Shown here: positions 13,699 through 23,088 of the stretch, one piece after another
Layout: every line of letters starts with the position of its first letter
Numbering within the stretch: position 1 is the first letter of the stretch
Assembly: GCA_963833655.1 (NCBI GenBank)
Contig: CAWHYL010000003.1
Coordinates: forward strand, 163,464 to 227,463
Reading direction: 5' to 3'
From: 3-1-20CM-4-69-9 sp963833655
GTDB taxonomy: Bacteria; Actinomycetota; Thermoleophilia; Gaiellales; Gaiellaceae
DNA: 64,000 bases
Notes under the pieces: generated by a model
What the model saw: only the letters and a program-made list of their open reading frames with translations
Database searches by the model: none
What the model was told of the DNA's origin: nothing
Position numbers and translations under genes: made by a program

Positions 13699-15918
13699 CT
13701 ACGCGGCGGCGGGAGCCGGCGCGGGCGCCGGGTCGTGCTCGAGCCGCGGCAGCCACTGGAGCCAGTTCGGCAGGTACCAGTTCCAGTCGCCCAGCAGCTT
13801 CATCGTCGCCGGCAGCAGCACCGCCCGGACGATCGTGGCATCGATCAGCACCGCCGCGGCGAGGCCGATGCCCATCTCCTTCATGTCGAGGATCGGCATG
13901 AGCGCGAAGACCGCGAAGGCACCGACCATGACGAGCGCGGCCGACGAGACCACACCGGCGGTCGTCGAGATGCCGTACTCGACTGCGTCCTCCGTCTTCA
14001 TGCCGCGGTCGTATGCCTCCCGGACGCGGCTCAGGATGAACACGTGGTAGTCCATCGAGAGCCCGAACAGGATCACGAACATGAAGATGGGCAGCCACTG
14101 CGCGATGCCGCCGTTCGAGGTGAAGCCGAGCAGGCCCGCGCCCCAACCCCACTGGAAGACCGCGACGAGCACGCCGTAGGCGGCGCCGACGGAGAGGAGG
14201 TTGAGGACGATCGCCTTCGCAGCCACGACGAGCGAGCGGAAGGTCACGAGCAGCAGCAGGAACGCGAACACGAGCACGAAGCCGAAGACGATCGGCGCCT
14301 TCGCCTTGAGCAGCGCGTTCTCGTCCGCCGACTGCGCCGTCGGGCCGGTCACGCCGTACTCGGCGGTGTCGAGCTTGCCGACGGTCGCCGGGAGGACGTT
14401 GTCGCGGAGCGTGCGCAGCGCGTTCATCGACGCGGCGTCCGTGCCCTCGCCGACGAGCGGGATGTCGACACGGGTGACCGTGTGGGACGGGTTCACCTCC
14501 GTGTCGATCGTGCCGGCCGTGATCCCGGCGGCGATCGCCTTCGTCTTCAGCGCGGCGATTGCATGCCGCGTCGCCGGTGCATCGGCGTCCGCCTTGATCG
14601 CGACGAGGCTCTGAGCGGCCGTGCCGCTGGAGAACTCGTTCTGCACCTTCTTGATCGTCGCCACCGTCGGCGCGCTGTTCGGCAGCGCGTCGAGGCCGCT
14701 CTGCGCGGTGTGCAGATGCAGCACCGGCACGGCCATGAGCAGCAGCGCACCACCGGCGACGGCGGCGGCGATGCCGGGACGCCGCATCGCCGGCGTCAGG
14801 ATCTTCTTCCAGAACCGGTTCTCGCCACCTTCGCGGCGCAGCCGGTGCACGAACGGGATCTGGCCCTTGTCGACGCGGTCGCCGAGCTTCGAGAGGAGCG
14901 CGGGCAGAACCGTGAGCGAGCCGAGCATTGCGATCCCGACGACCATCATCGTCGCGATCCCGAAGCCGAGATAGCTCTTGTCGCCGGAGAACATCATCCC
15001 GGCCATCGCGATCATCACGGTGAAGCCGGAGATGAGCACCGACCGGCCGGACGTTGCCGCTGCGGCCTCGATCGCCGCCCGCGAGCTCTTGCCGGCCGAC
15101 CGCTCCTCACGCTCGCGCTTGAGGTAGAAGAGCGAGTAGTCGACGCCGACCGCGAGGCCGATGAGCAGAATCACGGCCGACACGTTCTGGTCCATCGGGA
15201 CGATGTGGCTCGGCAGTGCGACCAGACCGATCGTCGCGATCACGCCCGAGAGCGCGAGCAGCAGCGGGACCCCGACGGCGATGAGCGCGCCGAACACGAG
15301 CAGCAGCACGACGATCGTGATCGGAATCGAGCGCTCACCGGCCAGCTTCAACTGGTCGTTGAACATCTTGTCGAGCGCCTTGCCGGAGCTGATCGCGCCG
15401 GCCTCGCCGACGTAGAAGCCCGGATGGTCGGCCGCAACCTTCGCCACGGCGGCCTCGATCGGCGCGATCTTCTTCGTCGCGTCGTCGTACTTGCCCTTCA
15501 TCTCGAACGTGACCATCGCCGTGCTGCGGTCCTGCGACACGAGATCCGGGTGCGCCGGGTCGAGCGGGCTCTTGAGGTTCTTGAGGTTCGGGTTGTCCTT
15601 CACCGCACCGACGACGTCGTTGATCGTCGAGCGGAAGGCCGCAGCGTTCACCGAGAGCTTCGAGCTCTGCACGAGCACGAACTCGGTCTGCGGGCTCCGA
15701 TCGGGCTCCGGAAAGCCCTGCTTGAGGATCAGGTCGGCCCGGTGCGACTGGCCGGTGCTGGTGTCCTCGTCGGAGAGGTTTTTCGTGCCGACCTTCGCGC
15801 CGATCATGAAGGCGACGACGACGAACGCGAGCCAACCGAACACTGCGATCTTCCAGTGACTCGCGCTCCAGCGGCCCATGCGGGCCGCGATGTTGTTCGA
15901 GCGCTTGAGGGGTGACAT
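13699..15918 (-). CDS. MMPL/RND-superfamily transporter
   Basis: 739 residues. TM1 at about 22-42 (WKIAVFGWLAFVVVAFMIG), a first extracytoplasmic domain of about 140 residues, TM2-6, a loop, TM7, a second extracytoplasmic domain, then TM8-12: the two-fold RND plan. The signature MMPL motifs carrying proton-relay Asp-Tyr pairs are present in both halves (GVDYSLFYLKREREE and LSMDYHVFILSRVRE). MmpL proteins export lipids or hydrophobic compounds; MmpL3-like members flip cell-envelope lipids. Substrate is unknown here. Ends in an Ala/Pro-rich tail. A monocistronic context with a terminator at 13644 and repeat-rich DNA upstream. Confidence 0.93.
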   Translation of the reverse strand: MSPLKRSNNIAARMGRWSASHWKIAVFGWLAFVVVAFMIGAKVGTKNLSDEDTSTGQSHRADLILKQGFPEPDRSPQTEFVLVQSSKLSVNAAAFRSTINDVVGAVKDNPNLKNLKSPLDPAHPDLVSQDRSTAMVTFEMKGKYDDATKKIAPIEAAVAKVAADHPGFYVGEAGAISSGKALDKMFNDQLKLAGERSIPITIVVLLLVFGALIAVGVPLLLALSGVIATIGLVALPSHIVPMDQNVSAVILLIGLAVGVDYSLFYLKREREERSAGKSSRAAIEAAAATSGRSVLISGFTVMIAMAGMMFSGDKSYLGFGIATMMVVGIAMLGSLTVLPALLSKLGDRVDKGQIPFVHRLRREGGENRFWKKILTPAMRRPGIAAAVAGGALLLMAVPVLHLHTAQSGLDALPNSAPTVATIKKVQNEFSSGTAAQSLVAIKADADAPATRHAIAALKTKAIAAGITAGTIDTEVNPSHTVTRVDIPLVGEGTDAASMNALRTLRDNVLPATVGKLDTAEYGVTGPTAQSADENALLKAKAPIVFGFVLVFAFLLLLVTFRSLVVAAKAIVLNLLSVGAAYGVLVAVFQWGWGAGLLGFTSNGGIAQWLPIFMFVILFGLSMDYHVFILSRVREAYDRGMKTEDAVEYGISTTAGVVSSAALVMVGAFAVFALMPILDMKEMGIGLAAAVLIDATIVRAVLLPATMKLLGDWNWYLPNWLQWLPRLEHDPAPAPAPAAA

Positions 15919-16047
15919 GGCCTTCTGACTCCTTCGCTGGTAGACCCAACGACAGTCGCATTACGGCGATCAACCTGAAATCCGGCCAGCAGGCGTTTCA
16001 AGGGTGTGGCAGGCCACACCGAAGACGGCGTGAATTACGCCCGCACG

Positions 16048-16199
16048 AAGGCCGGAGGCTAAGCCGGGCTTAGCCGGAGGCGAACTGATGCGACGCGCGC
16101 ACGCGCAGCCTGCGCGCGCCGCACGGAAGAAAACAACCGCCCACCACCACGAGAGCGCGCGGGCTTTGCCCGCGCGCGTTCCCCGCGAAGCGGCGTACC
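16048..16199 (+). repeat. Dispersed intergenic repeat, copy 2 (152 bp)
   Basis: Begins AAGGCC, carries GGCGAACTGATGCG, the CACGCGCAGCCTGCGC stretch, GCCGCACGG, a GCGCGCGGGC/GCCCGCGCGC hairpin with loop TTT, and ends CCGCGAAGCGGCGTACC. It lies in the 543-bp gap between the MMPL and cyclase-regulator genes. Apart from this and two hairpins nothing else is seen in the gap. Confidence 0.8.
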
Positions 16200-16205
16200 T
16201 AGACG

Positions 16206-16240
16206 CTTGTGGGTCTGGCCCGCAGGGCCAGACCCACAAG
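16206..16240. terminator. Perfect 16-bp stem-loop downstream of the signalling operon
   Basis: CTTGTGGGTCTGGCCC, loop GCA, then its exact complement. It lies about 220 nt past the stop of the leftward cyclase-regulator gene. Little T-tail, so it could be a terminator, RNA stabiliser or another repeat. Confidence 0.55.
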
Positions 16241-16242
16241 AA

Positions 16243-16270
16243 GAAGACCGCCGGGGGAGCGGCGGTCTTC
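16243..16270. terminator. Second stem-loop downstream of the signalling operon
   Basis: GAAGACCGCC, 8-nt loop, GGCGGTCTTC: a 10-bp perfect stem just beside the previous one, with TTCTTCTT following on the leftward strand. This is the more terminator-like hairpin for the leftward operon. Confidence 0.65.
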
Positions 16271-16461
16271 AGGAGGAGGGAGGAGTGGTGTGGTGGGGTC
16301 TAAGCGTCCGACCGTTGCCACAGCACATGAACCTGCGAGTCCATGGCGGCTCCGCTGCGAACGAAGCGCTCCGTCAACGTGTCGAATCCCATGCCTGAAG
16401 GATCGCTGCCACGGCAGTGCTGAACCATGGGGTTCGCTGGCGTCTCGAGGTGCGGAAAACC

Positions 16462-17667
16462 CTACGACCGCAGATACGTGAGGACTGCCAACACGCGCCT
16501 GTGGTCCTCGGCCGTGGCCGACAGCCGGAGCTTCCCGAAGATGCTCGTGACGTGCTTCTCGACGGCGCGGAGCGTGATCACGAGCCGCTCGGCGATCGCC
16601 TGGTTCGACTTGCCCTCGGCCATCAGCTCCAGCACCTGCCGCTCGCGCGGTGTCAGATCCTCGAGCGGGTCGTCGCGGCGCCGGCGGCCGACCAGCTGCG
16701 AGACGACGGCGGGATCGAGCGCGGATCCGCCCTCGGCGACGCGGCGCACCGCCGCGGCGAACTCGTCCACGTCCGACACCCGGTCTTTGAGCAGGTAGCC
16801 GACGCCCTCGGCGTTCTCGCCGAGCAGCTCCATCGCGTACGCCGGCTCGACGTACTGCGACAGGACGAGCACGCCGGTGTCCGGCCAGCGCTCGCGGATC
16901 TCCTGTGCGGCCCGCAGGCCCTCGTCGGTCTGCGTCGGCGGCATGCGGATGTCGATCAGCGCGACGTCGGGCTTGTGCATGCCGACGTGCCGTAGGAGGT
17001 CGTCGGCGGTGCCGCTCTGCGCGACGATCTCGAAGCCGGCGTCCTCGAGCAGCCGTGCGATTCCCTCGCGCAGCAGCACGGAGTCGTCCGCGAGGACTAC
17101 GCGCACGCCGCGAAAGCCTCTCCGGGCCGTGCTGAGCGGCGGGAACCGCGTCGCGAGGCCGGGCGCCTTGAGCTGGAAGAGCCGCTCCGGCGCGTCGATC
17201 CCGGGCAGCTGGTGGTCGCCGAGATCCTCGACCTCGTGCTCGGAGTCCAGCGCCTCGCGCGTGCGCGCGGAGAGCAGGATCTGCCCGCCGCTGCCGGCCT
17301 GGCAGATGCGGGCCGCCCGGTGGACGTCGAGCCCGAAGTACGTCCCGTCGCGGATGTTCGGCTCGCCTGTGTGCAAGCCCATCCGCACGCGCAGGTCGAC
17401 GCCGCCCGGCCACTCGTGGTCGACGAAGGCGCGTTGCGCCGCGACGACGCTCGTCGCAGCGGCGCGGGCGTCCGCGAACACGACGAAGAACTCGTCGCCG
17501 CGCTGGTCGATGACGATGCCGTTGCCGGCCTCGACCGCCTCGCGGAAGAGCCGCCGGTGGTCGTCGAGCACGTGTGCGTATCGGTCACCCAGCCGCTGAA
17601 GCAGCTGCGTCGACCCCTCGACGTCCGTGAAGACGAGTGTGACGGTGCCATGTGGAAGATCCGGCAT
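16462..17667 (-). CDS. Class III cyclase domain fused to a NarL-type response regulator
   Basis: 401 residues. 1-165: class III nucleotide cyclase homology domain with metal-binding Asp15 (LVFTDVEGST) and Asp58 (QRGDEFFVVF); the usual transition-state Asn in VNxAAR is His116 (GLDVHRAARI). 187-300: receiver with acidic pocket VLADDS and phospho-acceptor Asp239 (VALIDIRMP). 330-395: LuxR/GerE HTH (LTPRERQVLELMAEGKSNQAIA). Probable output regulator for the kinase encoded 6 nt upstream. The cyclase part might make cAMP or only bind nucleotide; the Asn-to-His change leaves activity in doubt. Last gene of a seven-gene leftward operon. Ends at a gap with two hairpins. Confidence 0.92.
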   Translation of the reverse strand: MPDLPHGTVTLVFTDVEGSTQLLQRLGDRYAHVLDDHRRLFREAVEAGNGIVIDQRGDEFFVVFADARAAATSVVAAQRAFVDHEWPGGVDLRVRMGLHTGEPNIRDGTYFGLDVHRAARICQAGSGGQILLSARTREALDSEHEVEDLGDHQLPGIDAPERLFQLKAPGLATRFPPLSTARRGFRGVRVVLADDSVLLREGIARLLEDAGFEIVAQSGTADDLLRHVGMHKPDVALIDIRMPPTQTDEGLRAAQEIRERWPDTGVLVLSQYVEPAYAMELLGENAEGVGYLLKDRVSDVDEFAAAVRRVAEGGSALDPAVVSQLVGRRRRDDPLEDLTPRERQVLELMAEGKSNQAIAERLVITLRAVEKHVTSIFGKLRLSATAEDHRRVLAVLTYLRS

Positions 17668-17673
17668 CGCAGC

Positions 17674-19746
17674 CTACTCCAGTGGGATCTCGGCGCGGAC
17701 TCGGGTTCCGGCGCCGGGCGGGCTCTCGACGTCGAGCTCGCCGCTCAGGGCTGCCACGCGGTCCGCCAGCCCGCGCAGCCCGGAGCCGCGGACGGGGTCG
17801 GCGCCGCCGACGCCGTCGTCCGCCACCTCGACCACCGCTACTCCGTTCATCCGCTCGACCGTAACCTCTACGGCTGAAGCCTGGGCGTACTTCGTCACAT
17901 TTGCAAGCGCCTCCGACACGACGTAGTACGCCGCGGCCTCGACCGGGGCCGGCAGCTCGCACGAGGCGCCCTTGACCTCGACCGGCAGCGGCGACCGTGC
18001 CGCGAGCGCCTCGAGCGCGGCCTCGAGCCCGCGGTCGGTCAGGACGGCGGGGTGGATGCCACGCGCGAGCTCACGCAGCTCCTCCAGCGCCTGCGCGAGC
18101 TCCTCGCGCGACGCTTCGAGGAGATCCTCGGCGCCGCCGGGGTCGGTCCTCAGCCGGCCTTGCGCCAGCCGGAGCGACAGCGAGAGCGAGACCAGCCGCT
18201 GCTGCGCGCCGTCGTGGAGGTTCCGCTCGAGCTTGCGCCGCTCCTCGTCGCCCGCGGCGACGATCCGCGCCCGCGACGCCTCGAGCTCCTCCTGCTGCCG
18301 CTTGCGCTCGGTGATCTCGCGGACGATCATCAGGAACTCGTCCTCGCCGCTCGCCGCGAAGCGGGCCTCGTAGTTCCGCGTCTCGCCGGCGAACTCCAGC
18401 TCGTACTCGATCATCTGCGGCGTGCCGCGATCGACCGCGGCCTGACCTGCCTCGAGCACACGGTCGGCGAGCTCCGACGGCAGCCGGTCGTGAACGCGCG
18501 CGCCGATGAACACCTCGCCGACGAGATCGTCCGGATTCGGCGCGTTGAAAGCCCGGTACCGGCCGTCGCGGGAGATGCGGAACATCAGGTCGGGCAGAGC
18601 CTGCAGCAGCGCGCGGTAGCGCTCGACCCGCGCCTTCACCTCGACGAGGAGCTTGTCGCGCTCGAGCGCGATGCGCGCGGCGCTCGTGATCGCGTCGAGC
18701 AGCTCGGGCTCCTCGCGCAGCGCCGCGTCGTGGATGATCGCCGCCACCGGCGTGTCGGCGTAGTCCAGGCGCGTCACGACGCGGTGCCGGGTGTCGTCGG
18801 GCAGATCGAAGTGGTTGCCGTCGACGTCGACGTAGTGGTCGCCCTCGTCGTACCAGTACGCCACCTGGACGGTCGGGTCGCGCAGAGCCTCGCGGAGGGA
18901 GTCCTGGACCTCGCTCGGGCTCGCACGTTCGGGGAGGGTCGTGAAGATCGCGCCGAAACCGGCGCTGCGAGCGAGTGTCGTGCCGAGCAAGCCGGCCAGG
19001 AAGAGGAACGGGACGGCGGTGAAGGTCACGATCAGCGCGACGCTGACGATCGTGTTCCCGACGCCCGAGAACGGCGTGACGATGAATCCCACCGCGAGCA
19101 GCAGCACGCTCAGGCCGCCCGCGAGGTAGACCGGCCGCAGCTGGCGTCGCAGCGCCGGCGTCCCGCGGCGCCAGCGTCCGATCAGCAGCCAGAACGCCGC
19201 GGCGAAGAGGACGACGCCGATGGTCGTCCAGGTCGCGGTCGACGCGACGTGCGCCGTGTGGTCGTACGAGACGAAGACGAGGTTGTCGGGGCACGCGTGC
19301 GGCTTGCAGGTCTGCCGCTGTGGGAACATCGCGTCGAGCAGCGGCGCGAGGAACGCCGCGATGTATGCGCACACGACGATCGTGCGGCCCGCGCGGCTGA
19401 TCAGCCGGCCGCTCGGATACGCGAGCAGCAGGTGAAGGAACGCCGCGATGAAGAGGCTCCCGAACAGCTCGCCGAGCGTGTACGGCACCGAGTCGTTCGC
19501 CTCGTAGAGGCTCGCCGCGAGCACGCCGAAGCCGACGGCGACCATGAGCATCCCCGTTCGGTTCCACGGCCGGCGCGACCAGCCGATCAGGCCGGCGATG
19601 ACGAACGACATGCTCACGAAGAGCAGCAGCGCCGTCGTCAAACCAGGATGCTCCTCGTGGTTGCTCGTGAGCGTGAGGACGACGGCGGCAGCACCGGCGA
19701 GCGCCGCCGCCGGCGCGAAGAAGAGCCAGGGCCGACGCAGGATCAC
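17674..19746 (-). CDS. NarL-type membrane sensor histidine kinase with PAS domain
   Basis: 690 residues from GTG 19746, whose GTGA overlaps the stop of the receiver gene upstream. Eight TM helices in the first 290 residues; the TM5-6 loop has two Cys (QTCKPHACPDN) that could form a disulfide. A GAF-like linker region, then a PAS domain (YRALLQALPDLMFRISRDGR), HisKA_3 dimerisation helix with the phospho-His in RNLHDGAQQRLVSLS, and a HATPase_c lid (VSEALANVTKYAQAS, DDGVGGADPVRGSGLRG). The signal is unknown. It most likely phosphorylates the cyclase-NarL regulator encoded next and perhaps the lone receiver upstream. Confidence 0.93.
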   Translation of the reverse strand: MILRRPWLFFAPAAALAGAAAVVLTLTSNHEEHPGLTTALLLFVSMSFVIAGLIGWSRRPWNRTGMLMVAVGFGVLAASLYEANDSVPYTLGELFGSLFIAAFLHLLLAYPSGRLISRAGRTIVVCAYIAAFLAPLLDAMFPQRQTCKPHACPDNLVFVSYDHTAHVASTATWTTIGVVLFAAAFWLLIGRWRRGTPALRRQLRPVYLAGGLSVLLLAVGFIVTPFSGVGNTIVSVALIVTFTAVPFLFLAGLLGTTLARSAGFGAIFTTLPERASPSEVQDSLREALRDPTVQVAYWYDEGDHYVDVDGNHFDLPDDTRHRVVTRLDYADTPVAAIIHDAALREEPELLDAITSAARIALERDKLLVEVKARVERYRALLQALPDLMFRISRDGRYRAFNAPNPDDLVGEVFIGARVHDRLPSELADRVLEAGQAAVDRGTPQMIEYELEFAGETRNYEARFAASGEDEFLMIVREITERKRQQEELEASRARIVAAGDEERRKLERNLHDGAQQRLVSLSLSLRLAQGRLRTDPGGAEDLLEASREELAQALEELRELARGIHPAVLTDRGLEAALEALAARSPLPVEVKGASCELPAPVEAAAYYVVSEALANVTKYAQASAVEVTVERMNGVAVVEVADDGVGGADPVRGSGLRGLADRVAALSGELDVESPPGAGTRVRAEIPLE

Positions 19747-20099
19747 GCCACGAGAAACGCCGCTATCGCGGCGCCGGACAGATCTGCCTTCGGAACGAAG
19801 CCGTGGGCGCCGCACATCCCGATGCAAGGCCCGTAGTCGGCGCCGTCACGGCTCGAGGTGAGGATCACGATCGGCGGATCCTCGAGCTTCCGGAGCTGGT
19901 CGGCGACGTGGAAGCCGTCGATTCCCGGGAGCTGGACGTCGAGCAGAACGAGGTCGGGATGAAGCCGCTCGGCGGCCTCGACCCCGGTCTCCCCGTCCTC
20001 GGCCTCGCCGACGACGTCGTACCCCTCCGCTTCGAGCAGCGTTCTGGCGCTGGCCCGGAAGCTCGGGTGATCGTCGACGATGAGAACTGTCACAGCCAC
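19743..20099 (-). CDS. Stand-alone response-regulator receiver domain
   Basis: About 118 residues from GTG 20099. Other in-frame starts are GTG 20141 and 20093. A CheY-like receiver: acidic pocket VLIVDDHPSF, phospho-acceptor Asp54 in LVLLDVQLPGIDGF, switch Thr/Ser in VILTSSRDGAD, and Lys in FVPKADL. No output domain, so it acts as a phosphorelay shuttle, sink or protein-binding switch between the kinases of this operon. Stop overlaps the downstream kinase start by 4 nt. Two Cys in the alpha4 region (PCIGMCGAHG) are unusual for a receiver. Confidence 0.9.
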   Translation of the reverse strand: MAVTVLIVDDHPSFRASARTLLEAEGYDVVGEAEDGETGVEAAERLHPDLVLLDVQLPGIDGFHVADQLRKLEDPPIVILTSSRDGADYGPCIGMCGAHGFVPKADLSGAAIAAFLVA

Positions 20100-20146
20100 A
20101 GTCTCGTACCCGCTCGGCCGGCGCCGAATACGGTTACCCACACTCT

Positions 20147-22519
20147 TTACTGCCTAGAAGCCGCCAACTGACCCGTTTGGGTCAGGTCCACGGCGGCCCC
20201 CGCAGGGATCTCGACGTGGAAGACGGAGCCGCCCCCGTCGTTCGGCTCGACCCAGATCCGTCCGCCGACGCGGCGCACGAGCTCGCGGGCGATGTAGAGG
20301 CCGAGGCCGGTGCCGCCGATCCCGCCGGTCATGTCGGGATCGAGGCGGTAGAACTTCTGGAAGATGCGCTCCTGCTCCGCCGGCGGGATCCCGAGGCCGT
20401 GGTCGGCGACGGAGAAGCGGACGGCGCCGTCGACCGCCTCGACGGCGAGGCGGACGTCGCCGCCGGCCGGCGAGTACTTGATCGCGTTGTCCAGCAGGTT
20501 GTCGAGCACCTGCCGCAGCTGCGACTCGTCGGCGGCGACCGGCGGGACATCGGCTGCGACAGGGTCGACCTCGACGCGGACGCCGTCAGGGAGGTGCGTG
20601 CGCGCGGCCTCGGCTACGCCGGCGGTCAGCTCGCGCGCGTCGCACGTCTCGATGCGGACGTCGAGCCGGCCGGAGTCGAGCTGGCTCGCGACGAGGAGGT
20701 CGTTGACGATCGTCGTCAGCCGCGTCGATTCCTCGACGATGATGCTCAGAAGCCGGGCGCTGATCTCCTCCGGAAGCTCCACGTCGTCGCGGCCGAGGGT
20801 CATCGCCGAGCCGTAGATGGCGGCCAGCGGCGTCCGCAGCTCGTGCGACACGGTTGCGACGAGGTCCTGGCGGATCCGTTCGAGCGCACGCTCCTCGGTG
20901 ATGTCCTGGAACGCGTAGACGATTCCGTCGTCGAACGCGACGCCGGAGATCGACACCCAGTGCTCGTGCCCGTCGCGGTCCAACGGCAGCGTCTCGGCAC
21001 GAGCCTGCACGCGCTTCCAGCCCGAGAGCAGGTCGTCGAGCCGGCGGCCGACGATCTCGTCGCGCCGGATCCCGGAGATCGTCTCCGCGGCGCGGTTCCA
21101 GAGGCGCACGACGCCGTTGTTGTCCACGAGGAAGACGCCGTCGCCGACCGTCTCGAGCACGCGTGCCGCCTGCGCGCGTTCCTCCACCTCGCGGTAGAGC
21201 TTCGCGTTCTCGACGGCGGTGCCGGCGCGGCGTGCGAGCTCCTCTGCGACCGCCAGGTCCTCGGGCCCGTAGCGTCGTCCCGACTCCGCCGCGACGAACG
21301 AGATGACGCCGAGCACGTCGCCGTGCGCGACGAGCGGCACGCACATGTAGCTCTGCACACCCAGCTCGCGGACGAGGCCAAGGTGGAAGTCGTCCTGCGC
21401 CAGCTCCGCGAGCCGCGCCTCGCCGATTTCGGTGACGAGCTCGCTCCGGCCGGTGCGGCGGACGACCGGCGGGCCCTGCACCGCCTCGGGGTTCTCGGGA
21501 TATCGCCGAGCCAGCTCGTATGCGAGCTCGACCTTCTTCGGGTCGACGTGCTCGACGGCGAGCGTGTGCAGGCGTCCGTCCTCGAGGATGTCGACGCGGG
21601 CCCAGTCTGCGACCCGGGGCACCGCGAGCTTCGCAACGGCGGCAAGGGTGCTCCGGTAGTCGAGCGACGCGGCGAGCGCGGCGCCGGCGTCGACGAGGAA
21701 GCGCTGTGCCTCCTCGGCGCGCTTCTGGTCGTGGATGTCGATGTTCGAGCCGAACCACTTGACCGCCGCGCCGCTCTTGTCCGTCATCGGGACCGCGCGT
21801 GTGAGGTGCCAGCGGTACGCGCCGTCGGCGGCACGCCGGAAGCGCAGCTCGTTGTCGTAGGGCTGTCCGGTCGCGAGCGCCGTCTGCCAGCGGTCGAGCA
21901 TGCGGCGGAGATCCTCCGGATGCACCACCTCCGTCCAGCCCTTCTCGACCAGCGCGGAGAAGGAGGTCCCGAAATAGTCGAGCGCGCGCTGGTTGACGTA
22001 GTCGAGCTCGCCGTTCGGCAGCGCCGTCCAGATCTGCTCCGGCTGCGCTTCGGCGAGGAAGCGGTACCGCTCCTCGCTCTCGCGGCGCAGCTCGGACAGC
22101 TCTTGCTCCTTCAGCTGCTCTGCCTGCCGCCGCAGCTGCTCGTTCTTCTCGTGCAGCTCGATGAAGACCGCGACCTTCGACCGCAGCACGTCGGGATTGA
22201 ACGGCTTGAAGACGTAGTCGACGGCGCCGGCGGAATAGCCGCGGAAGACCTGTTCCTCCTCCTTCGAGATCGCCGTCACGAAGATGATCGGGACGTGACT
22301 CGTGCGGTCGCGCTGCTTGATCAGCTGCGCCGTCTCGAACCCGTCGAGGTCCGGCATCTGGACGTCGAGCAGGATGACGGCGACCTCGTGGCGCAGCAGC
22401 TGCCGCAGCGCGTCCTCACCTGAGCTCGCGTAGACGAGCGTCTCGCCGAGCGGCTCGAGGATCGCCTCGAGCGCGAGCAGGTTCTCGGGCCGATCGTCGA
22501 CGAGGAGGATCTTCGCCAT
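20147..22519 (-). CDS. Soluble hybrid histidine kinase (REC-PAS-GAF-PAS-HisKA-HATPase)
   Basis: 790 residues, no TM helices. Receiver at 1-120 with Asp52 (VILLDVQMPDLDGF), coiled linker 120-145, PAS (QIWTALPNGELDYVNQRAL), GAF at about 290-440 (LAVPRVADWARVDIL to EELARRAGTAVENAKLY), a second PAS, HisKA with phospho-His in LVATVSHELRTPLAAIYGS, and HATPase (NLLDNAIKYSPAGGD, GGTGLGLYIARELV). The N-terminal receiver suggests phosphorylation by the large HAMP kinase of the operon feeds into this kinase. The start ATG overlaps the CheB stop by one base. It resembles kinases next to CheB/CheR in other bacterial stress phosphorelays. Confidence 0.95.
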   Translation of the reverse strand: MAKILLVDDRPENLLALEAILEPLGETLVYASSGEDALRQLLRHEVAVILLDVQMPDLDGFETAQLIKQRDRTSHVPIIFVTAISKEEEQVFRGYSAGAVDYVFKPFNPDVLRSKVAVFIELHEKNEQLRRQAEQLKEQELSELRRESEERYRFLAEAQPEQIWTALPNGELDYVNQRALDYFGTSFSALVEKGWTEVVHPEDLRRMLDRWQTALATGQPYDNELRFRRAADGAYRWHLTRAVPMTDKSGAAVKWFGSNIDIHDQKRAEEAQRFLVDAGAALAASLDYRSTLAAVAKLAVPRVADWARVDILEDGRLHTLAVEHVDPKKVELAYELARRYPENPEAVQGPPVVRRTGRSELVTEIGEARLAELAQDDFHLGLVRELGVQSYMCVPLVAHGDVLGVISFVAAESGRRYGPEDLAVAEELARRAGTAVENAKLYREVEERAQAARVLETVGDGVFLVDNNGVVRLWNRAAETISGIRRDEIVGRRLDDLLSGWKRVQARAETLPLDRDGHEHWVSISGVAFDDGIVYAFQDITEERALERIRQDLVATVSHELRTPLAAIYGSAMTLGRDDVELPEEISARLLSIIVEESTRLTTIVNDLLVASQLDSGRLDVRIETCDARELTAGVAEAARTHLPDGVRVEVDPVAADVPPVAADESQLRQVLDNLLDNAIKYSPAGGDVRLAVEAVDGAVRFSVADHGLGIPPAEQERIFQKFYRLDPDMTGGIGGTGLGLYIARELVRRVGGRIWVEPNDGGGSVFHVEIPAGAAVDLTQTGQLAASRQ

Positions 22520-23088
22520 CAGACGCGCTCGACGCAGAGCTCGTAGAGGTACTCACCGATTTCCTCGACCGGCAGCACCGCATCGGCAACCGTCGCGGCG
22601 ATCGCCGCGTCGGGCATCGTCCGGCGCTCGGCGCCGCCGGGCTCCTGCACGATCGCGACGCCGCCGCGTTCCTTGACGGCCGCGAGGCCCGCCGCGCCGT
22701 CCTCGTTCGCGCCGGTGAGGATGATGCCGATCAGGGTCGGCCCGTAGGCGATCGCCGCCGACTCGAAGAGGACGTCGATGGACGGCCGTGCGAACTGCAC
22801 GCGCTCGTCGACGGAGAGCGCGAAAGATCCCGGCTCGACGAGGAGGTGGTAGTCGGGCGGTGCGATGTACACGTTGCGCGGCTCGATCGCCATCTTGTCG
22901 TCGACGTCGCGCACGGGACGCCTGATCCGCAGGTGGAGCAGATCCGCGAGCCCGCCGGGCGCCGCGCTGGTGTGGCGATGCTGCGCGATGACGATCGGCT
23001 GCTCGATGCCGTCCGGGATGTCCGCCAGCAGCCGCCCGACGGCGTCGAGGCCGCCCCACGAGGCGCCGACCACGATCAGCTCGTACAT
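22519..23088 (-). CDS. CheB-type methylesterase domain protein
   Basis: 189 residues: catalytic domain only, without the N-terminal receiver of chemotaxis CheB. Catalytic triad regions seen: Ser in VGASWGGLDAVG, His in IAQHRH, and Asp in LTGANEDGAAG. Would demethylate or deamidate glutamate residues of a receptor-like protein. No chemoreceptor, CheA or CheW is encoded nearby, so the substrate is probably a kinase of this operon, such as the HAMP-repeat protein. Adjacent to the cheR-like gene with no gap between them. Confidence 0.93.
   Translation of the reverse strand: MYELIVVGASWGGLDAVGRLLADIPDGIEQPIVIAQHRHTSAAPGGLADLLHLRIRRPVRDVDDKMAIEPRNVYIAPPDYHLLVEPGSFALSVDERVQFARPSIDVLFESAAIAYGPTLIGIILTGANEDGAAGLAAVKERGGVAIVQEPGGAERRTMPDAAIAATVADAVLPVEEIGEYLYELCVERV

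Noticed and set aside
13690..15915. 741-residue forward ORF opposite the MMPL transporter
   Set aside because: Composition (Arg, Asp, Glu, His) is typical of antisense to a high-GC gene; the MMPL frame has all family motifs.
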